From assembly GCF_900100735.1 (NCBI RefSeq), contig NZ_FNCJ01000002.1, positions 1 to 64,000 on the forward strand: a stretch of 64,000 bases of DNA, read 5' to 3'. Below, one piece after another: positions 9,150 to 17,449 of this stretch. Position 1 is the first letter of the stretch; each line of letters starts with the position of its first letter. This stretch comes from Paraburkholderia phenazinium (GTDB lineage: Bacteria > Pseudomonadota > Gammaproteobacteria > Burkholderiales > Burkholderiaceae). A program made the translations under genes and the position numbers. The notes under the pieces are model-generated. The model saw nothing but the letters and a program-made list of their open reading frames with translations. It ran no database searches and had not been told where the DNA came from.

Positions 9150-11288
9150 TTATTGGGTGTAAGTCGCCGTCAGGATGCTGCCGTTCAGTTTCGCCTGAGC
9201 CGATACGATCACGTAATAAGCACCCGCAGCGGGGTTCGCCATCGTACAAGTCGCGGTATTTCCGTTGAACAGCTGAGCCTGGCATTGCGGATGAAGCACA
9301 GAGGGTGTTCCTGCCCGCAGATACAACCAGCCCCGTTCATTCGTAGTTGTCGGCTTTAACGTGATGGTCACACCCTTGACACCGTTCGGAATGTCAAGTT
9401 CGTAGTACTGCATATCGTCAGTTTTGGCGAAGAGCGATGTGGGCGTGTCGACCAAAAAATAGTTAATGGCAGGCGGTAAAACCTGAAACGGACGTGAATA
9501 CGTACTCGTCGCGCCGGCACTGTCCGTAACGGTCAGTTTGATGTTATAGGTGCCACCATAATCGAAATTTCTGACCATATTGATAGGCGTTGTAGCTACA
9601 TAATCCGCCGCACCGTCGCCGAAATTCCACGCCCAGGATTTGATAGCCGTTCCTCCCCGCGCAGTGGACAGGTTGATACACGTTATCTGCATGAGCTTCG
9701 GCGATTCCGAGCACGAAAAATCCGCCGCTGCAGGGATCTTTCCAGACTTCGCAGCCGTAACTGCGGCTGTCGCATCGACGATGCCCAGAGCGAACGGCCG
9801 ATCCGGCTTCTTCGGCGCGAACGGCTGAGCGCTCTGCTGTATGAGGGTCCGCATTTCCGCCACCGTCAGAGGCTTGGGCGCGACGGATTGCACAAGCGCG
9901 GCGACGCCGCTGACCATCGGTGCCGCCTGGGATGTGCCGTCCAGGACGCCGTAGCTTTCGTTGCCAGGCGCTGTTTTTCCGTCATTGTAGGTAGACCAGA
10001 TACCCGAGCCAGGTGCAGCAATGTCCACGGTGGGACCATAGTCTGAATTGACCCATCGCGAGCCATCGGAGTTGGTCGCCCCGACCGTAATGACGTTACG
10101 ACAGCTAGCGGGCTGAACACGCGCTGCGTCGGCATCGTAGTTGCCGGAGATGGCAACGACTATGGCTCCTCTACTGCTTGCGTCATCGATTGCGTCCTGT
10201 AACGATGCCTGACACTGGCCATTGGCCTGAAGGCTCACGTTGATCACTTTCGCAGGATTCGGATTGACGGGCGCGTTGGGCACAGTTCCGCCTGCAGCCC
10301 ACCTGATGCCATCCGCCATATCGGATAACCAGCCACCGGCGCAGTTCGTCACGGTCCGCGCAGAGACGATCCTGGCTGCTGGCGCAATTCCAGCGATCCC
10401 GATACCGTTATTGGATACCGCTGCCATAATGCCGGCCACGTGCGTTCCGTGCCAGGTAATGGCACAGGTCTCGCCGGCCTTATTCGCAGGCTGCACGCCG
10501 TCACCGCCCAGGTTGCCATAAGGGCCCGAGCTGAAGTCGTAACCGGGCAAGACATTAGGGCTCAGATCGCTGTGACTTGTAACGCCGTTATCCACCACTC
10601 CGATGACGATTCCCGCGCCGCTCGCGAGATCCCAGGCGCCTTCAGCACGAATCCCCGCCGTTGTGACTCCCGGCATCTGATTTGAAGTTAATGCCCACTG
10701 CTTGCCATATAACGGATCATTCGGTGATGACCCTATGCTGGTCACGGTATCCGGTTCCACGTACTCAACGTCAGGGTCCGAGGCAAGAGCGCGCATGAAC
10801 GCCTTGGAATCCTTTGCGTTGAGCTTGCGCTCTGTCGTAACCACATCCGAGCCTATACCCATGCGGCGTAAGTGATGGGCCCGCGCTGGGAATGTGCTTT
10901 TCAGTTTGTCGAGCCTTGATTGGACGGCGGCAGTTGCACCACGTTCGGCGGTGCCGGTTTTGTATTTGACGATGAAGCGGTCGGTCTCCGTGTCGGATGT
11001 AATACTGCTCGTCTTCATCTTTAGCGAAGTTGCGAGCGGAACGTTGTTCGAACTGGCGGCGCTTGCCGCCGCCGCGACTTCCGTCATGCTTTGTGCCGTT
11101 GGCGTTGCCCCGGCTGCCGGGTCCACGCCGCTGTCCCCGCCGCATGCGGCGAGTGCCAGCGAAAATACAATCGAGACGCCGCCAGCGATCGCCCGCGGGG
11201 CGCTTGCGTTGTTCGACCACCTCAGGCTGACCTCGCAAATGGTTTTGCAGAAACCGGCCGGTTTGTCGTTATGTCTCTCTGTTTTCAT
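9150..11288 (-). CDS. Subtilisin-like (S8) serine protease lipoprotein with PKD and PPC domains
   Basis: 712 residues. The N-terminus has a hydrophobic stretch ending in a lipobox LAAC with C49, so the mature protein is probably a lipoprotein. Residues about 100-180 resemble an I9 inhibitor-type propeptide (DRFIVKYKTG, DPDVEYVEPD). The S8 domain follows, with triad D233 (VIGVVDNGVTSHSDL), H280 (WHGTHVAGIMAA) and S453 (DGTSQAAPMVSG). Then comes a PKD domain (WAWNFGDGAADY, IKLTVTDSAGATS) and a C-terminal pre-peptidase (PPC) domain (YYELDIPNGVKGVTITLKP, AAGAYYVIVSAQA). Such proteases are exported and self-processed. It stands alone, with a hairpin behind it. Confidence 0.92.
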   Translation of the reverse strand: MKTERHNDKPAGFCKTICEVSLRWSNNASAPRAIAGGVSIVFSLALAACGGDSGVDPAAGATPTAQSMTEVAAAASAASSNNVPLATSLKMKTSSITSDTETDRFIVKYKTGTAERGATAAVQSRLDKLKSTFPARAHHLRRMGIGSDVVTTERKLNAKDSKAFMRALASDPDVEYVEPDTVTSIGSSPNDPLYGKQWALTSNQMPGVTTAGIRAEGAWDLASGAGIVIGVVDNGVTSHSDLSPNVLPGYDFSSGPYGNLGGDGVQPANKAGETCAITWHGTHVAGIMAAVSNNGIGIAGIAPAARIVSARTVTNCAGGWLSDMADGIRWAAGGTVPNAPVNPNPAKVINVSLQANGQCQASLQDAIDDASSRGAIVVAISGNYDADAARVQPASCRNVITVGATNSDGSRWVNSDYGPTVDIAAPGSGIWSTYNDGKTAPGNESYGVLDGTSQAAPMVSGVAALVQSVAPKPLTVAEMRTLIQQSAQPFAPKKPDRPFALGIVDATAAVTAAKSGKIPAAADFSCSESPKLMQITCINLSTARGGTAIKSWAWNFGDGAADYVATTPINMVRNFDYGGTYNIKLTVTDSAGATSTYSRPFQVLPPAINYFLVDTPTSLFAKTDDMQYYELDIPNGVKGVTITLKPTTTNERGWLYLRAGTPSVLHPQCQAQLFNGNTATCTMANPAAGAYYVIVSAQAKLNGSILTATYTQ

Positions 11289-11868
11289 TCTTCGTTTATC
11301 CCTCTAGCGGCTCATCAAACCCATTCGCCGCTTTCGATTTGAGTTTTGGCTTGCGGACTGATGTCGCGAGCGCGACCCGCATGCCGACTGCCTAACAGAC
11401 TTCAGTCAAGCTTTGAAGTTAATATTCCTAACTAAATAAGAAGCATCCGCCGCGTTGCCGCATGACCTGCCTCCTCGGGTAGTCCGGACGCCAGGTTGAC
11501 GAACGTCTTATCCCGACATCGATAATACTGTTCCTGATCAAGATAAAAAATCAGAGGCGTTCGTCTTGTTAATCAGAAGATTTACCCGGTGCGTCAGACG
11601 CCAGACTCGCTGGACACCACGCTTCATAATCGGCTTATGGATAGCCCCGCCTTGACAACGTGTTCCGGCCGCTTTCATAATGCGCCAATGCGTTCGCTAA
11701 ACGAATCAGTGTTCGTGTAACGAACAAAATCGCGTTGATCGGATCTGGTCGGCGCGCTATGACCAGGACGTGGAGACCGTCCCGCGTGTCGTTCACCACG
11801 GCTTGCCAGCCAGGCAAGTCGCGGCGGCACAAGCGGTCCGGCGCGAGGCGTTCTAAAGGGAATCCGAC
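11289..11868. other. 580-bp intergenic region between divergent S8 protease and pca genes
   Basis: No convincing gene was found; a 65-codon leftward frame (11635-11832) has no ribosome site or recognisable sequence. The left half is AT-richer than the surroundings (for example TTAATATTCCTAACTAAATAAG around 11420) and should hold the protease promoter. The right half holds the two operator-like repeats described separately. A short inverted repeat CTGAT/ATCAG occurs near 11534-11554. Confidence 0.5.
11692..11725. promoter_or_regulatory. Tandem operator-like repeats upstream of pcaI
   Basis: Two copies of an interrupted palindrome, GTTCGCTAAACGAAT (11692-11706) and GTTCGTGTAACGAAC (11711-11725), share GTTCG-N5-CGAAY and are 19 bp apart start to start, about two helical turns. 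The second is a perfect dyad. The architecture resembles IclR-type operators (PcaR/PobR) in front of beta-ketoadipate genes. No iclR gene is in the window, so the regulator is inferred. Confidence 0.55.
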
Positions 11869-12573
11869 ATGATCAACAAGATTTTCGAGTCACTTCAAGC
11901 GGCGGTAGCCGATGTGCAGGACGGCGCCACCGTCATGATCGGCGGCTTCGGCACAGCCGGCATGCCGTCCGAACTCATCGACGCACTGATCGAGCAGGGC
12001 GCGCGCGAGCTCACCATCGTCAACAACAATGCGGGCAATGGCGACATTGGCCTTGCCGCCTTGCTCAAGGCCAAGCGCGTGCGCAAGATCATCTGCTCGT
12101 TTCCGCGCCAGACCGATTCTTATGTGTTCGACGCGCTCTACCGCGCCGGTGAGATCGAACTGGAACTCGTGCCGCAGGGCAACCTCGCTGAGCGCATTCG
12201 CGCAGCAGGCGCGGGCATCGGCGGTTTCTTCACGCCCACGGGATACGGCACGAAACTCGCCGAGGGCAAGGAAACCCGCCTGATCGACGGCAAGCATTAC
12301 GTGCTCGAATCGCCGCTGCACGCCGATTTCGCGCTGATCAAGGCATTCAAGGGCGATCGCTGGGGCAACCTGGTCTACCGCAAGACGGCGCGCAACTTCG
12401 GTCCGATCATGGCCAGCGCGGCAAAGACCGCCATCGCACAGGTTTCCAGGGTGGTGCCGCTCGGCGAGCTCGATCCCGAAGTGATCGTCACGCCCGGCAT
12501 CTTTGTGCAACGCGTGATTGAAGTGCCGCAAGCCACGCATCAAGCCGAACTTGCATCCGCGACGGCCGCCTGA
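11869..12573 (+). CDS. pcaI: 3-oxoadipate CoA-transferase subunit A
   Basis: 234 residues beginning MINKIFESLQAAVADVQDGA, with the CoA-transferase family I alpha-subunit blocks MIGGFGTAGMPSELIDALIE, GGFFTPTGYGTKLAEGKE and GPIMASAAKTAIAQV. With subunit B it transfers CoA from succinyl-CoA to 3-oxoadipate, the penultimate step of protocatechuate/catechol breakdown. It is the first gene of a pca operon, with the B subunit 11 bp downstream. The operator-like repeats lie about 145 bp upstream. The gene content (PcaB, PcaD and PcaC follow) favours 3-oxoadipate over acetoacetate as substrate. Confidence 0.92.
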   Translation: MINKIFESLQAAVADVQDGATVMIGGFGTAGMPSELIDALIEQGARELTIVNNNAGNGDIGLAALLKAKRVRKIICSFPRQTDSYVFDALYRAGEIELELVPQGNLAERIRAAGAGIGGFFTPTGYGTKLAEGKETRLIDGKHYVLESPLHADFALIKAFKGDRWGNLVYRKTARNFGPIMASAAKTAIAQVSRVVPLGELDPEVIVTPGIFVQRVIEVPQATHQAELASATAA

Positions 12574-12584
12574 GGAGACCCGAC

Positions 12585-13244
12585 ATGAAAAAACTGACTC
12601 GCGATGAAATGGCGAAGCGCGTCGCCCAGGATATCCCTGAAGGCGCGTATGTGAATCTGGGCATCGGCGTGCCGACGCTGGTGGCCAACCACCTCGGTGC
12701 CGACAAGGAAATCTTCCTGCACAGCGAAAACGGTCTGCTCGGCATGGGTCCGGCGCCCGCACCCGGCGAGGAAGACGACGAACTGATCAACGCCGGCAAG
12801 CAGCATGTCACGCTACTGACGGGGGGCGCGTACTTCCATCATGCGGATTCGTTCGCAATGATGCGCGGCGGCCACCTCGACTTTTGCGTGCTCGGCGCGT
12901 TCCAGGTGTCGGCCAAGGGCGACCTGGCAAACTGGCACACTGGCGCGCCGGACGCGATTCCGGCGGTCGGCGGCGCGATGGACCTGGCAATCGGCGCGAA
13001 GCAGGTCTATGTGATGATGGAGCATCTGACCAAGCAGGGTGAGAGCAAGATCGCAGCCGAGTGTACGTATCCGGTGACGGGTGTGGCTTGCGTGGACCGC
13101 ATCTATACCGATCTGGCCATGATCGACGTGACCGCTGATGGCCTCGTGGTGCGCGAGATCTTTTCGGACATCGATTTCGATGCGCTGCACAAATTGACCG
13201 GCGTGCCGTTGATCGACGGCACCCAGGGCGCACGCGCCGCGTGA
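12585..13244 (+). CDS. pcaJ: 3-oxoadipate CoA-transferase subunit B
   Basis: 219 residues, the beta subunit of family I CoA-transferase. The catalytic glutamate is E48 in the FLHSENGLLGMGP block, which forms the CoA thioester; also visible are YVNLGIGVPTLVANHL and VYVMMEHLTKQGESKI. It pairs with the preceding PcaI; the 11-bp gap contains GAGGAG upstream of the ATG. The normal length for the subunit is about 210-220 aa. About 105 bp separate it from pcaB, the only sizeable gap in the set, where other species may carry pcaF; no thiolase gene is present in this window. Confidence 0.93.
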   Translation: MKKLTRDEMAKRVAQDIPEGAYVNLGIGVPTLVANHLGADKEIFLHSENGLLGMGPAPAPGEEDDELINAGKQHVTLLTGGAYFHHADSFAMMRGGHLDFCVLGAFQVSAKGDLANWHTGAPDAIPAVGGAMDLAIGAKQVYVMMEHLTKQGESKIAAECTYPVTGVACVDRIYTDLAMIDVTADGLVVREIFSDIDFDALHKLTGVPLIDGTQGARAA

Positions 13245-13350
13245 CCTTGGCGCGGCGTTTGGCGACAATGGTAGCCAACGCCGCGCGCCGCGCCGGTTTT
13301 GCCACGCACCGCGCGGACCCGATCCCTTTCTCTGTCTGACCCACTCCATC

Positions 13351-14730
13351 ATGCTCGAAGCCAGTGCCCGCCTGACCGGTCTCCTCTGCGGCACGCAGCC
13401 GATGAACGACATCTGGTCGCCACGTGCGACGCTGCAAAAGATGCTGGATGTCGAAGCGGCACTCGCGCGGGCCTCGGCGGCGCATAAGGTCATCCCGCTT
13501 GCGGCGGTGGCGGCGATCGAGGCGGCATGCCATGCCGATCAACTGGACGCCGAGTCCCTGGCGCGCGACGCGGCGCTCGGCGGCAACCTCGCCATTCCGC
13601 TCGTCAAGCAGTTGACCGCACGCGTCAAGGCGGCGGATGCGGAAGCGTCGAAGTACGTTCATTGGGGCGCGACAAGCCAGGACATCATCGATACCGCGAC
13701 TGTCCTGCAACTGCGCGATACCTTCGATCTGCTCGAACCTCACTTGCATACCACCTGTGCGGCGCTTGCCACGCTTGCCCGCAAACATCGCGCTACGCCG
13801 ATGATCGGCCGCACCTGGTTGCAACAGGCGTTGCCGATTACGCTGGGCCTGAAATTCGCCCAGTGGCTCGATGCCTTGCTGCGCTATCGCGAGCGGCTCA
13901 ATGAGTTGCGCAAGCGGGTACTGACGCTGCAATTCGGCGGCGCGGCCGGCACGCTCGCGAGTTTGCGCGAGGCGGCCCCGGCGGTGACCCAAGCGTTAGG
14001 CAAAGAGCTGAACCTGAGCGTGCCCGCCGTGCCGTGGCATACGCAGCGCGATCGCATCGCCGAAACCGCGGCGTGGCTCGGCATGCTGATCGGTACGCTC
14101 GGCAAGATGGCCCGCGATATTTCGCTGCAGATGCAAACCGAACTGGGCGAACTGGGCGAACCGGCCGCGGCAGGCAAGGGCGGTTCGTCGACCATGCCGC
14201 ACAAGCGCAATCCGGTCGGCTGCGCGGCCGTGCTGACCGCCGCAACCCGCGCACCCGGCCTCGTCGCCACCGTGCTGAGCGGGATGGTGCAGGAGCACGA
14301 ACGCGCCCTCGGCGGCTGGCAGGCCGAATGGGACGCGCTGCCTGATCTGGCCCGCCTCGCAGGCGGTGCGCTTGCCAACATCGAACAGATCGTGAGCGGC
14401 CTGGATGTCAACGTCGCGCGGCTTGCGGCCAATCTCGAGGTCACCCATGGGCTGATTCTCGGCGAAGCGGTGATGCTCGCGCTCGGCGATAGCATCGGCC
14501 GGCTCGAGGCGCATCATCGGGTCGAGCAGGCCTCGAAGACTGCGGTACAAACCGGCCAAAGGCTCTTCGACGTCCTCGCCGCCGACCCCGCAGTCACACA
14601 ACATCTTTCGGTCGAGCAACTGCAGCGCCTGCTCGATCCGGCTCAATACGTCGGTCAGGCGCACGCCTATGTCGACGCCGTGCTTGCACTGCATGGCGAG
14701 CGCGCCGACCACGCCACCTCTCAGGAGTAA
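13351..14730 (+). CDS. pcaB: 3-carboxy-cis,cis-muconate cycloisomerase
   Basis: 459 residues of the fumarase/aspartase superfamily. The superfamily signature is GGSSTMPHKRNPVGC (around residues 275-290), with the flexible loop SSTMPHKRNP carrying the catalytic Ser. Upstream blocks are VHWGATSQDIIDTATVLQLR and RTWLQQALPITLGLKFAQW. It lactonises beta-carboxymuconate from protocatechuate ring cleavage to gamma-carboxymuconolactone. The C-terminal domain is full length. It sits between pcaJ and pcaD, 4 bp from the latter. Confidence 0.93.
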   Translation: MLEASARLTGLLCGTQPMNDIWSPRATLQKMLDVEAALARASAAHKVIPLAAVAAIEAACHADQLDAESLARDAALGGNLAIPLVKQLTARVKAADAEASKYVHWGATSQDIIDTATVLQLRDTFDLLEPHLHTTCAALATLARKHRATPMIGRTWLQQALPITLGLKFAQWLDALLRYRERLNELRKRVLTLQFGGAAGTLASLREAAPAVTQALGKELNLSVPAVPWHTQRDRIAETAAWLGMLIGTLGKMARDISLQMQTELGELGEPAAAGKGGSSTMPHKRNPVGCAAVLTAATRAPGLVATVLSGMVQEHERALGGWQAEWDALPDLARLAGGALANIEQIVSGLDVNVARLAANLEVTHGLILGEAVMLALGDSIGRLEAHHRVEQASKTAVQTGQRLFDVLAADPAVTQHLSVEQLQRLLDPAQYVGQAHAYVDAVLALHGERADHATSQE

Positions 14731-14734
14731 CAGA

Positions 14735-15526
14735 ATGCCCTACGCCGCAGTCAACGGCATCGAGCTTCACTACCGGATCGACGGTGACCGGCACGGCCAT
14801 GCACCGTGGATCGTGCTGTCGAATTCGCTCGGCAGCGATATGTCGATGTGGACGCCGCAAGTCGCCGCACTCTCGAAGCAGTTTCGCGTGTTGCGTTACG
14901 ACACGCGCGGCCATGGCCACTCGGAAGCGCCGAAGGGGCCCTATACGATCGAACAGTTGAGCGGCGACGTGCTCGGCCTGATGGATACGCTGAAGATCGC
15001 CAAGGCGAATTTCTGCGGTATCTCGATGGGCGGCCTGACCGGTATCGCGTTGGCGGCGCGTCATGCGAATCGCTTCGAACGGGTCGTGCTGTGCAATACC
15101 GCCGCGCGCATCGGCTCGCCGGAAGTGTGGGTGCCGCGAGCCGAGCGGGCGCGCAAGGAAGGGATGCTGGTGCTTTCGGAAGCGGTGTTGCCGCGCTGGT
15201 TTACCGGCGAATTCATTGCGCGCGAGCCGTTGATGTTCTCGGTGATCCGCGATGTCTTTGTCCATACCGACAAGGAAGGCTACGCCAATAACTGCGAAGC
15301 GATCGATGCGACCGATCTGCGTCCCGAGGTGTCTGGGATCAAGCTGCCTGCGCTCGTAATCTCTGGCACGCATGATCTGGCGGCGACGCCGGCCCAGGGC
15401 AAGGAACTCGCCGCCGTCATCCCGGGCGCGCGTTATGTCGAACTGGACGCCTCGCATATTTCCAACATCGAGCAAGCCGACGCCTTTACGAAGACCGTGC
15501 TTGACTTCCTCAAGGAGCCGCAATGA
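14735..15526 (+). CDS. pcaD: 3-oxoadipate enol-lactonase
   Basis: 263 residues from the ATG at 14735 (MPYAAVNGIELHYRIDGD), with CAGGAG 7 bp upstream; the earlier in-frame ATG lies inside pcaB. Alpha/beta hydrolase fold: oxyanion block IVLSNSLGSDMSMW, nucleophile elbow GISMGGLTGIAL, acid Asp in LVISGTHDLATPA-type segment (SGTHDLAATPA) and catalytic His in LDASHISNIEQ. It hydrolyses 3-oxoadipate enol-lactone to 3-oxoadipate, the substrate of PcaIJ. It overlaps pcaC by 4 bp (ATGA), indicating translational coupling. Confidence 0.93.
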   Translation: MPYAAVNGIELHYRIDGDRHGHAPWIVLSNSLGSDMSMWTPQVAALSKQFRVLRYDTRGHGHSEAPKGPYTIEQLSGDVLGLMDTLKIAKANFCGISMGGLTGIALAARHANRFERVVLCNTAARIGSPEVWVPRAERARKEGMLVLSEAVLPRWFTGEFIAREPLMFSVIRDVFVHTDKEGYANNCEAIDATDLRPEVSGIKLPALVISGTHDLAATPAQGKELAAVIPGARYVELDASHISNIEQADAFTKTVLDFLKEPQ

Positions 15527-15906
15527 ACGACGACGAACGTTACGAAGCCGGAATGAAGGTGCGCCGCGCGGTGCTCGGCGACGCGCACGTCGACCGTTCT
15601 TTGGCTAACCGTACCGAATTCACGGAAGAGTTTCAGAATTTCATCACGCGTTATGCGTGGGGCGAAATCTGGACACGCGAAGGTTTACCGCGACACACAC
15701 GCAGCCTGGTGACGATCGCGCTGATGGTCTCACTCAATCGCAGCGAAGAACTGGCATTACATCTGCGCGCGGCGAAGAACAATGGTGTGACGCACGAGGA
15801 GATCAAGGAAGTGTTGTTGCAGACCGCGATCTATTGCGGCGTGCCGGCGGCCAATTCGGCCTTCCATCTGGCCGACAAGCTGTTCCGCGAAGACGACGGC
15901 ACCTGA
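15523..15906 (+). CDS. pcaC: 4-carboxymuconolactone decarboxylase
   Basis: 127 residues, the usual length of stand-alone PcaC (some species fuse it to PcaD). Family blocks include RRAVLGDAHVDRSLA, FITRYAWGEIWTREGLPRHT, RSLVTIALMVSLNRSEELALH and LLQTAIYCGVPAANSAFHLA. It decarboxylates gamma-carboxymuconolactone to 3-oxoadipate enol-lactone for PcaD. It starts within the last codons of pcaD. The enzyme order PcaB-PcaC-PcaD-PcaIJ is complete here, but ring cleavage (PcaGH) and thiolase (PcaF) are not in the window. Confidence 0.93.
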   Translation: MNDDERYEAGMKVRRAVLGDAHVDRSLANRTEFTEEFQNFITRYAWGEIWTREGLPRHTRSLVTIALMVSLNRSEELALHLRAAKNNGVTHEEIKEVLLQTAIYCGVPAANSAFHLADKLFREDDGT

Positions 15907-15970
15907 CGCGATTAGCGGCAAGAATCACAAGAAGCGCGGGCATCGCACCGCGCTCATTCCGGAGACAATC

Positions 15971-17338
15971 ATGACAGGCTCGGCGCTTGGCGCAACCCGC
16001 ACGCTCGACGTGCAGCAGTTTATCGACGAACGGCGCTTCTCGCCGTATCAATGGTTCGTTTTGATCCTGTGCTTTCTGATCGTTGCGACGGACGGTTTCG
16101 ATACCGCCGCGATCGGCTTCGTTGCGCCTTCGCTTGCGCAGGAATGGCACGCCACCAAGGCGGCCTTAGCGCCGGTGATGAGCGCGGCATTGGTCGGGCT
16201 CGCGATTGGCGCGCTCGCAGCAGGCCCGCTCGCGGACCGTATTGGCCGCAAGAAAGTGCTGGTGGGATCGGTGCTGGTGTTCGGCGTGCTCAGTGTTGCG
16301 TGCGCGTTCGCCGGTTCGGTGACGGAGCTGGCGGTGTTGCGTCTCTTGACCGGTATCGGTCTTGGCGCGGCAATGCCGAACGCCACCACGCTGACCTCCG
16401 AATATGCGCCCGCTCGCAAGCGCTCGTTTCTCGTCAACACGATGTTTTGCGGTTTTACCGTGGGCGCGTCGGCCGGCGGTTTGGTCGCAGCCGCGCTGAT
16501 TCCGCACTACGGCTGGCGCAGCGTGTTCGTCGCGGGCGGCATCATGCCGATCGTGCTCGGCTTCGTGCTGATCGCCTTGCCCGAATCGATCCGCTTCATG
16601 GTATTGCGTGGCTGGTCGCTGGAGCGGATCGCCTCCGTGCTGCGGCGCATCGCGCCAAACGAGTCGTTCGATAACGTGCGTTTCGTGTTGCCGGAAGATC
16701 CCGCCGTGCAGCGCAAGACGGGCGGCTCCGTGGTGCTGTCGGCGCGCTTCAGGACCGGCACCATCATGCTGTGGATTACGTACTTCTCCGGGCTGTTGGT
16801 GTACTACATGCTGACGAGCTGGCTGCCTACCTTGATCCGCGATACAGGCTTCACGGTGCGGCAGGCCGCGCTCGTTACCGCGCTCTTTCCGTTCGGCGGC
16901 GGGGTTGGGTCGATTGCGGTCGGCTGGTTGATGGACCGCTTCGAGCCGCATCGCGTGATTGCGATTACCTACGTGCTGACGGGCCTGTTCGTGTGGATGG
17001 TGGGGCAGCAGTCGGGTAGTCTCGTGTGGCTTGCGGCCATTACGTTCATTGCGGGCGTTTGCATGAATGGGGCGCAGTCGTCGTTGCCCACCCTGGCCGC
17101 GGCGTTCTATCCGACTAGCGGGCGCGCTACAGGTGTCGCGTGGATGCTGGGCGTCGGGCGCTTCGGCGGCATTCTCGGGGCGTTTTCCGGTGGACTGCTG
17201 CTGCAGGCCAATATTGGTTTCAGCACGATCTTTGCGCTGCTGGCCGTGCCGTCGCTGATCGCAGCGGGGGCGTTGATGGTCAAGCGCTCCGCCGCGCATC
17301 GCGCAGCGGGTGCTAACCTGCCGCCGGAAGCGGCTTGA
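15971..17338 (+). CDS. pcaK: MFS transporter, aromatic acid:H+ symporter family (PcaK-like)
   Basis: 455 residues with about twelve membrane segments. Diagnostic features of the aromatic-acid symporters are the first-helix motif IVATDGFDTAAIGFVAPSLA with its Asp, the loop-2 motif GPLADRIGRKKVL, the LTSEYAPARKRSF region and the second-half loop GWLMDRFEPHRVI. A good ribosome site (GGAGAC) precedes the ATG. It follows pcaC by 64 bp, so protocatechuate or 4-hydroxybenzoate uptake is the natural role. Substrate is inferred from context; the symbol is given on that basis. Confidence 0.8.
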   Translation: MTGSALGATRTLDVQQFIDERRFSPYQWFVLILCFLIVATDGFDTAAIGFVAPSLAQEWHATKAALAPVMSAALVGLAIGALAAGPLADRIGRKKVLVGSVLVFGVLSVACAFAGSVTELAVLRLLTGIGLGAAMPNATTLTSEYAPARKRSFLVNTMFCGFTVGASAGGLVAAALIPHYGWRSVFVAGGIMPIVLGFVLIALPESIRFMVLRGWSLERIASVLRRIAPNESFDNVRFVLPEDPAVQRKTGGSVVLSARFRTGTIMLWITYFSGLLVYYMLTSWLPTLIRDTGFTVRQAALVTALFPFGGGVGSIAVGWLMDRFEPHRVIAITYVLTGLFVWMVGQQSGSLVWLAAITFIAGVCMNGAQSSLPTLAAAFYPTSGRATGVAWMLGVGRFGGILGAFSGGLLLQANIGFSTIFALLAVPSLIAAGALMVKRSAAHRAAGANLPPEAA

Positions 17339-17387
17339 GGGGGCGTCCTGATTGGGGGGCTCCTGAGGAACAGGCATAGCTTCTTGC

Positions 17388-17418
17388 TTGACCCTCACGC
17401 AACGTAAGGTTCTAGCCT
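17388..17418 (+). promoter_or_regulatory. MerR-type promoter with 19-bp spacer and operator dyad
   Basis: TTGACC (-35, 17388-17393) and TAGCCT (-10, 17413-17418) are separated by 19 bp, the over-long spacing typical of MerR-activated promoters. The spacer contains the imperfect dyad ACCCTCACG...CGTAAGGT, as in TipA/SoxR-type operators. It lies 32 bp upstream of the MerR-family gene, so autoregulation is likely. Confidence 0.65.
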
Positions 17419-17449
17419 ACGTGCAGGCATGAAGAAAGGAGCGATCTCG

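Noticed and set aside
11635..11832. 65-codon leftward frame between the protease and pca genes
   Set aside because: No ribosome site or recognisable protein features; it covers the operator-like repeats.
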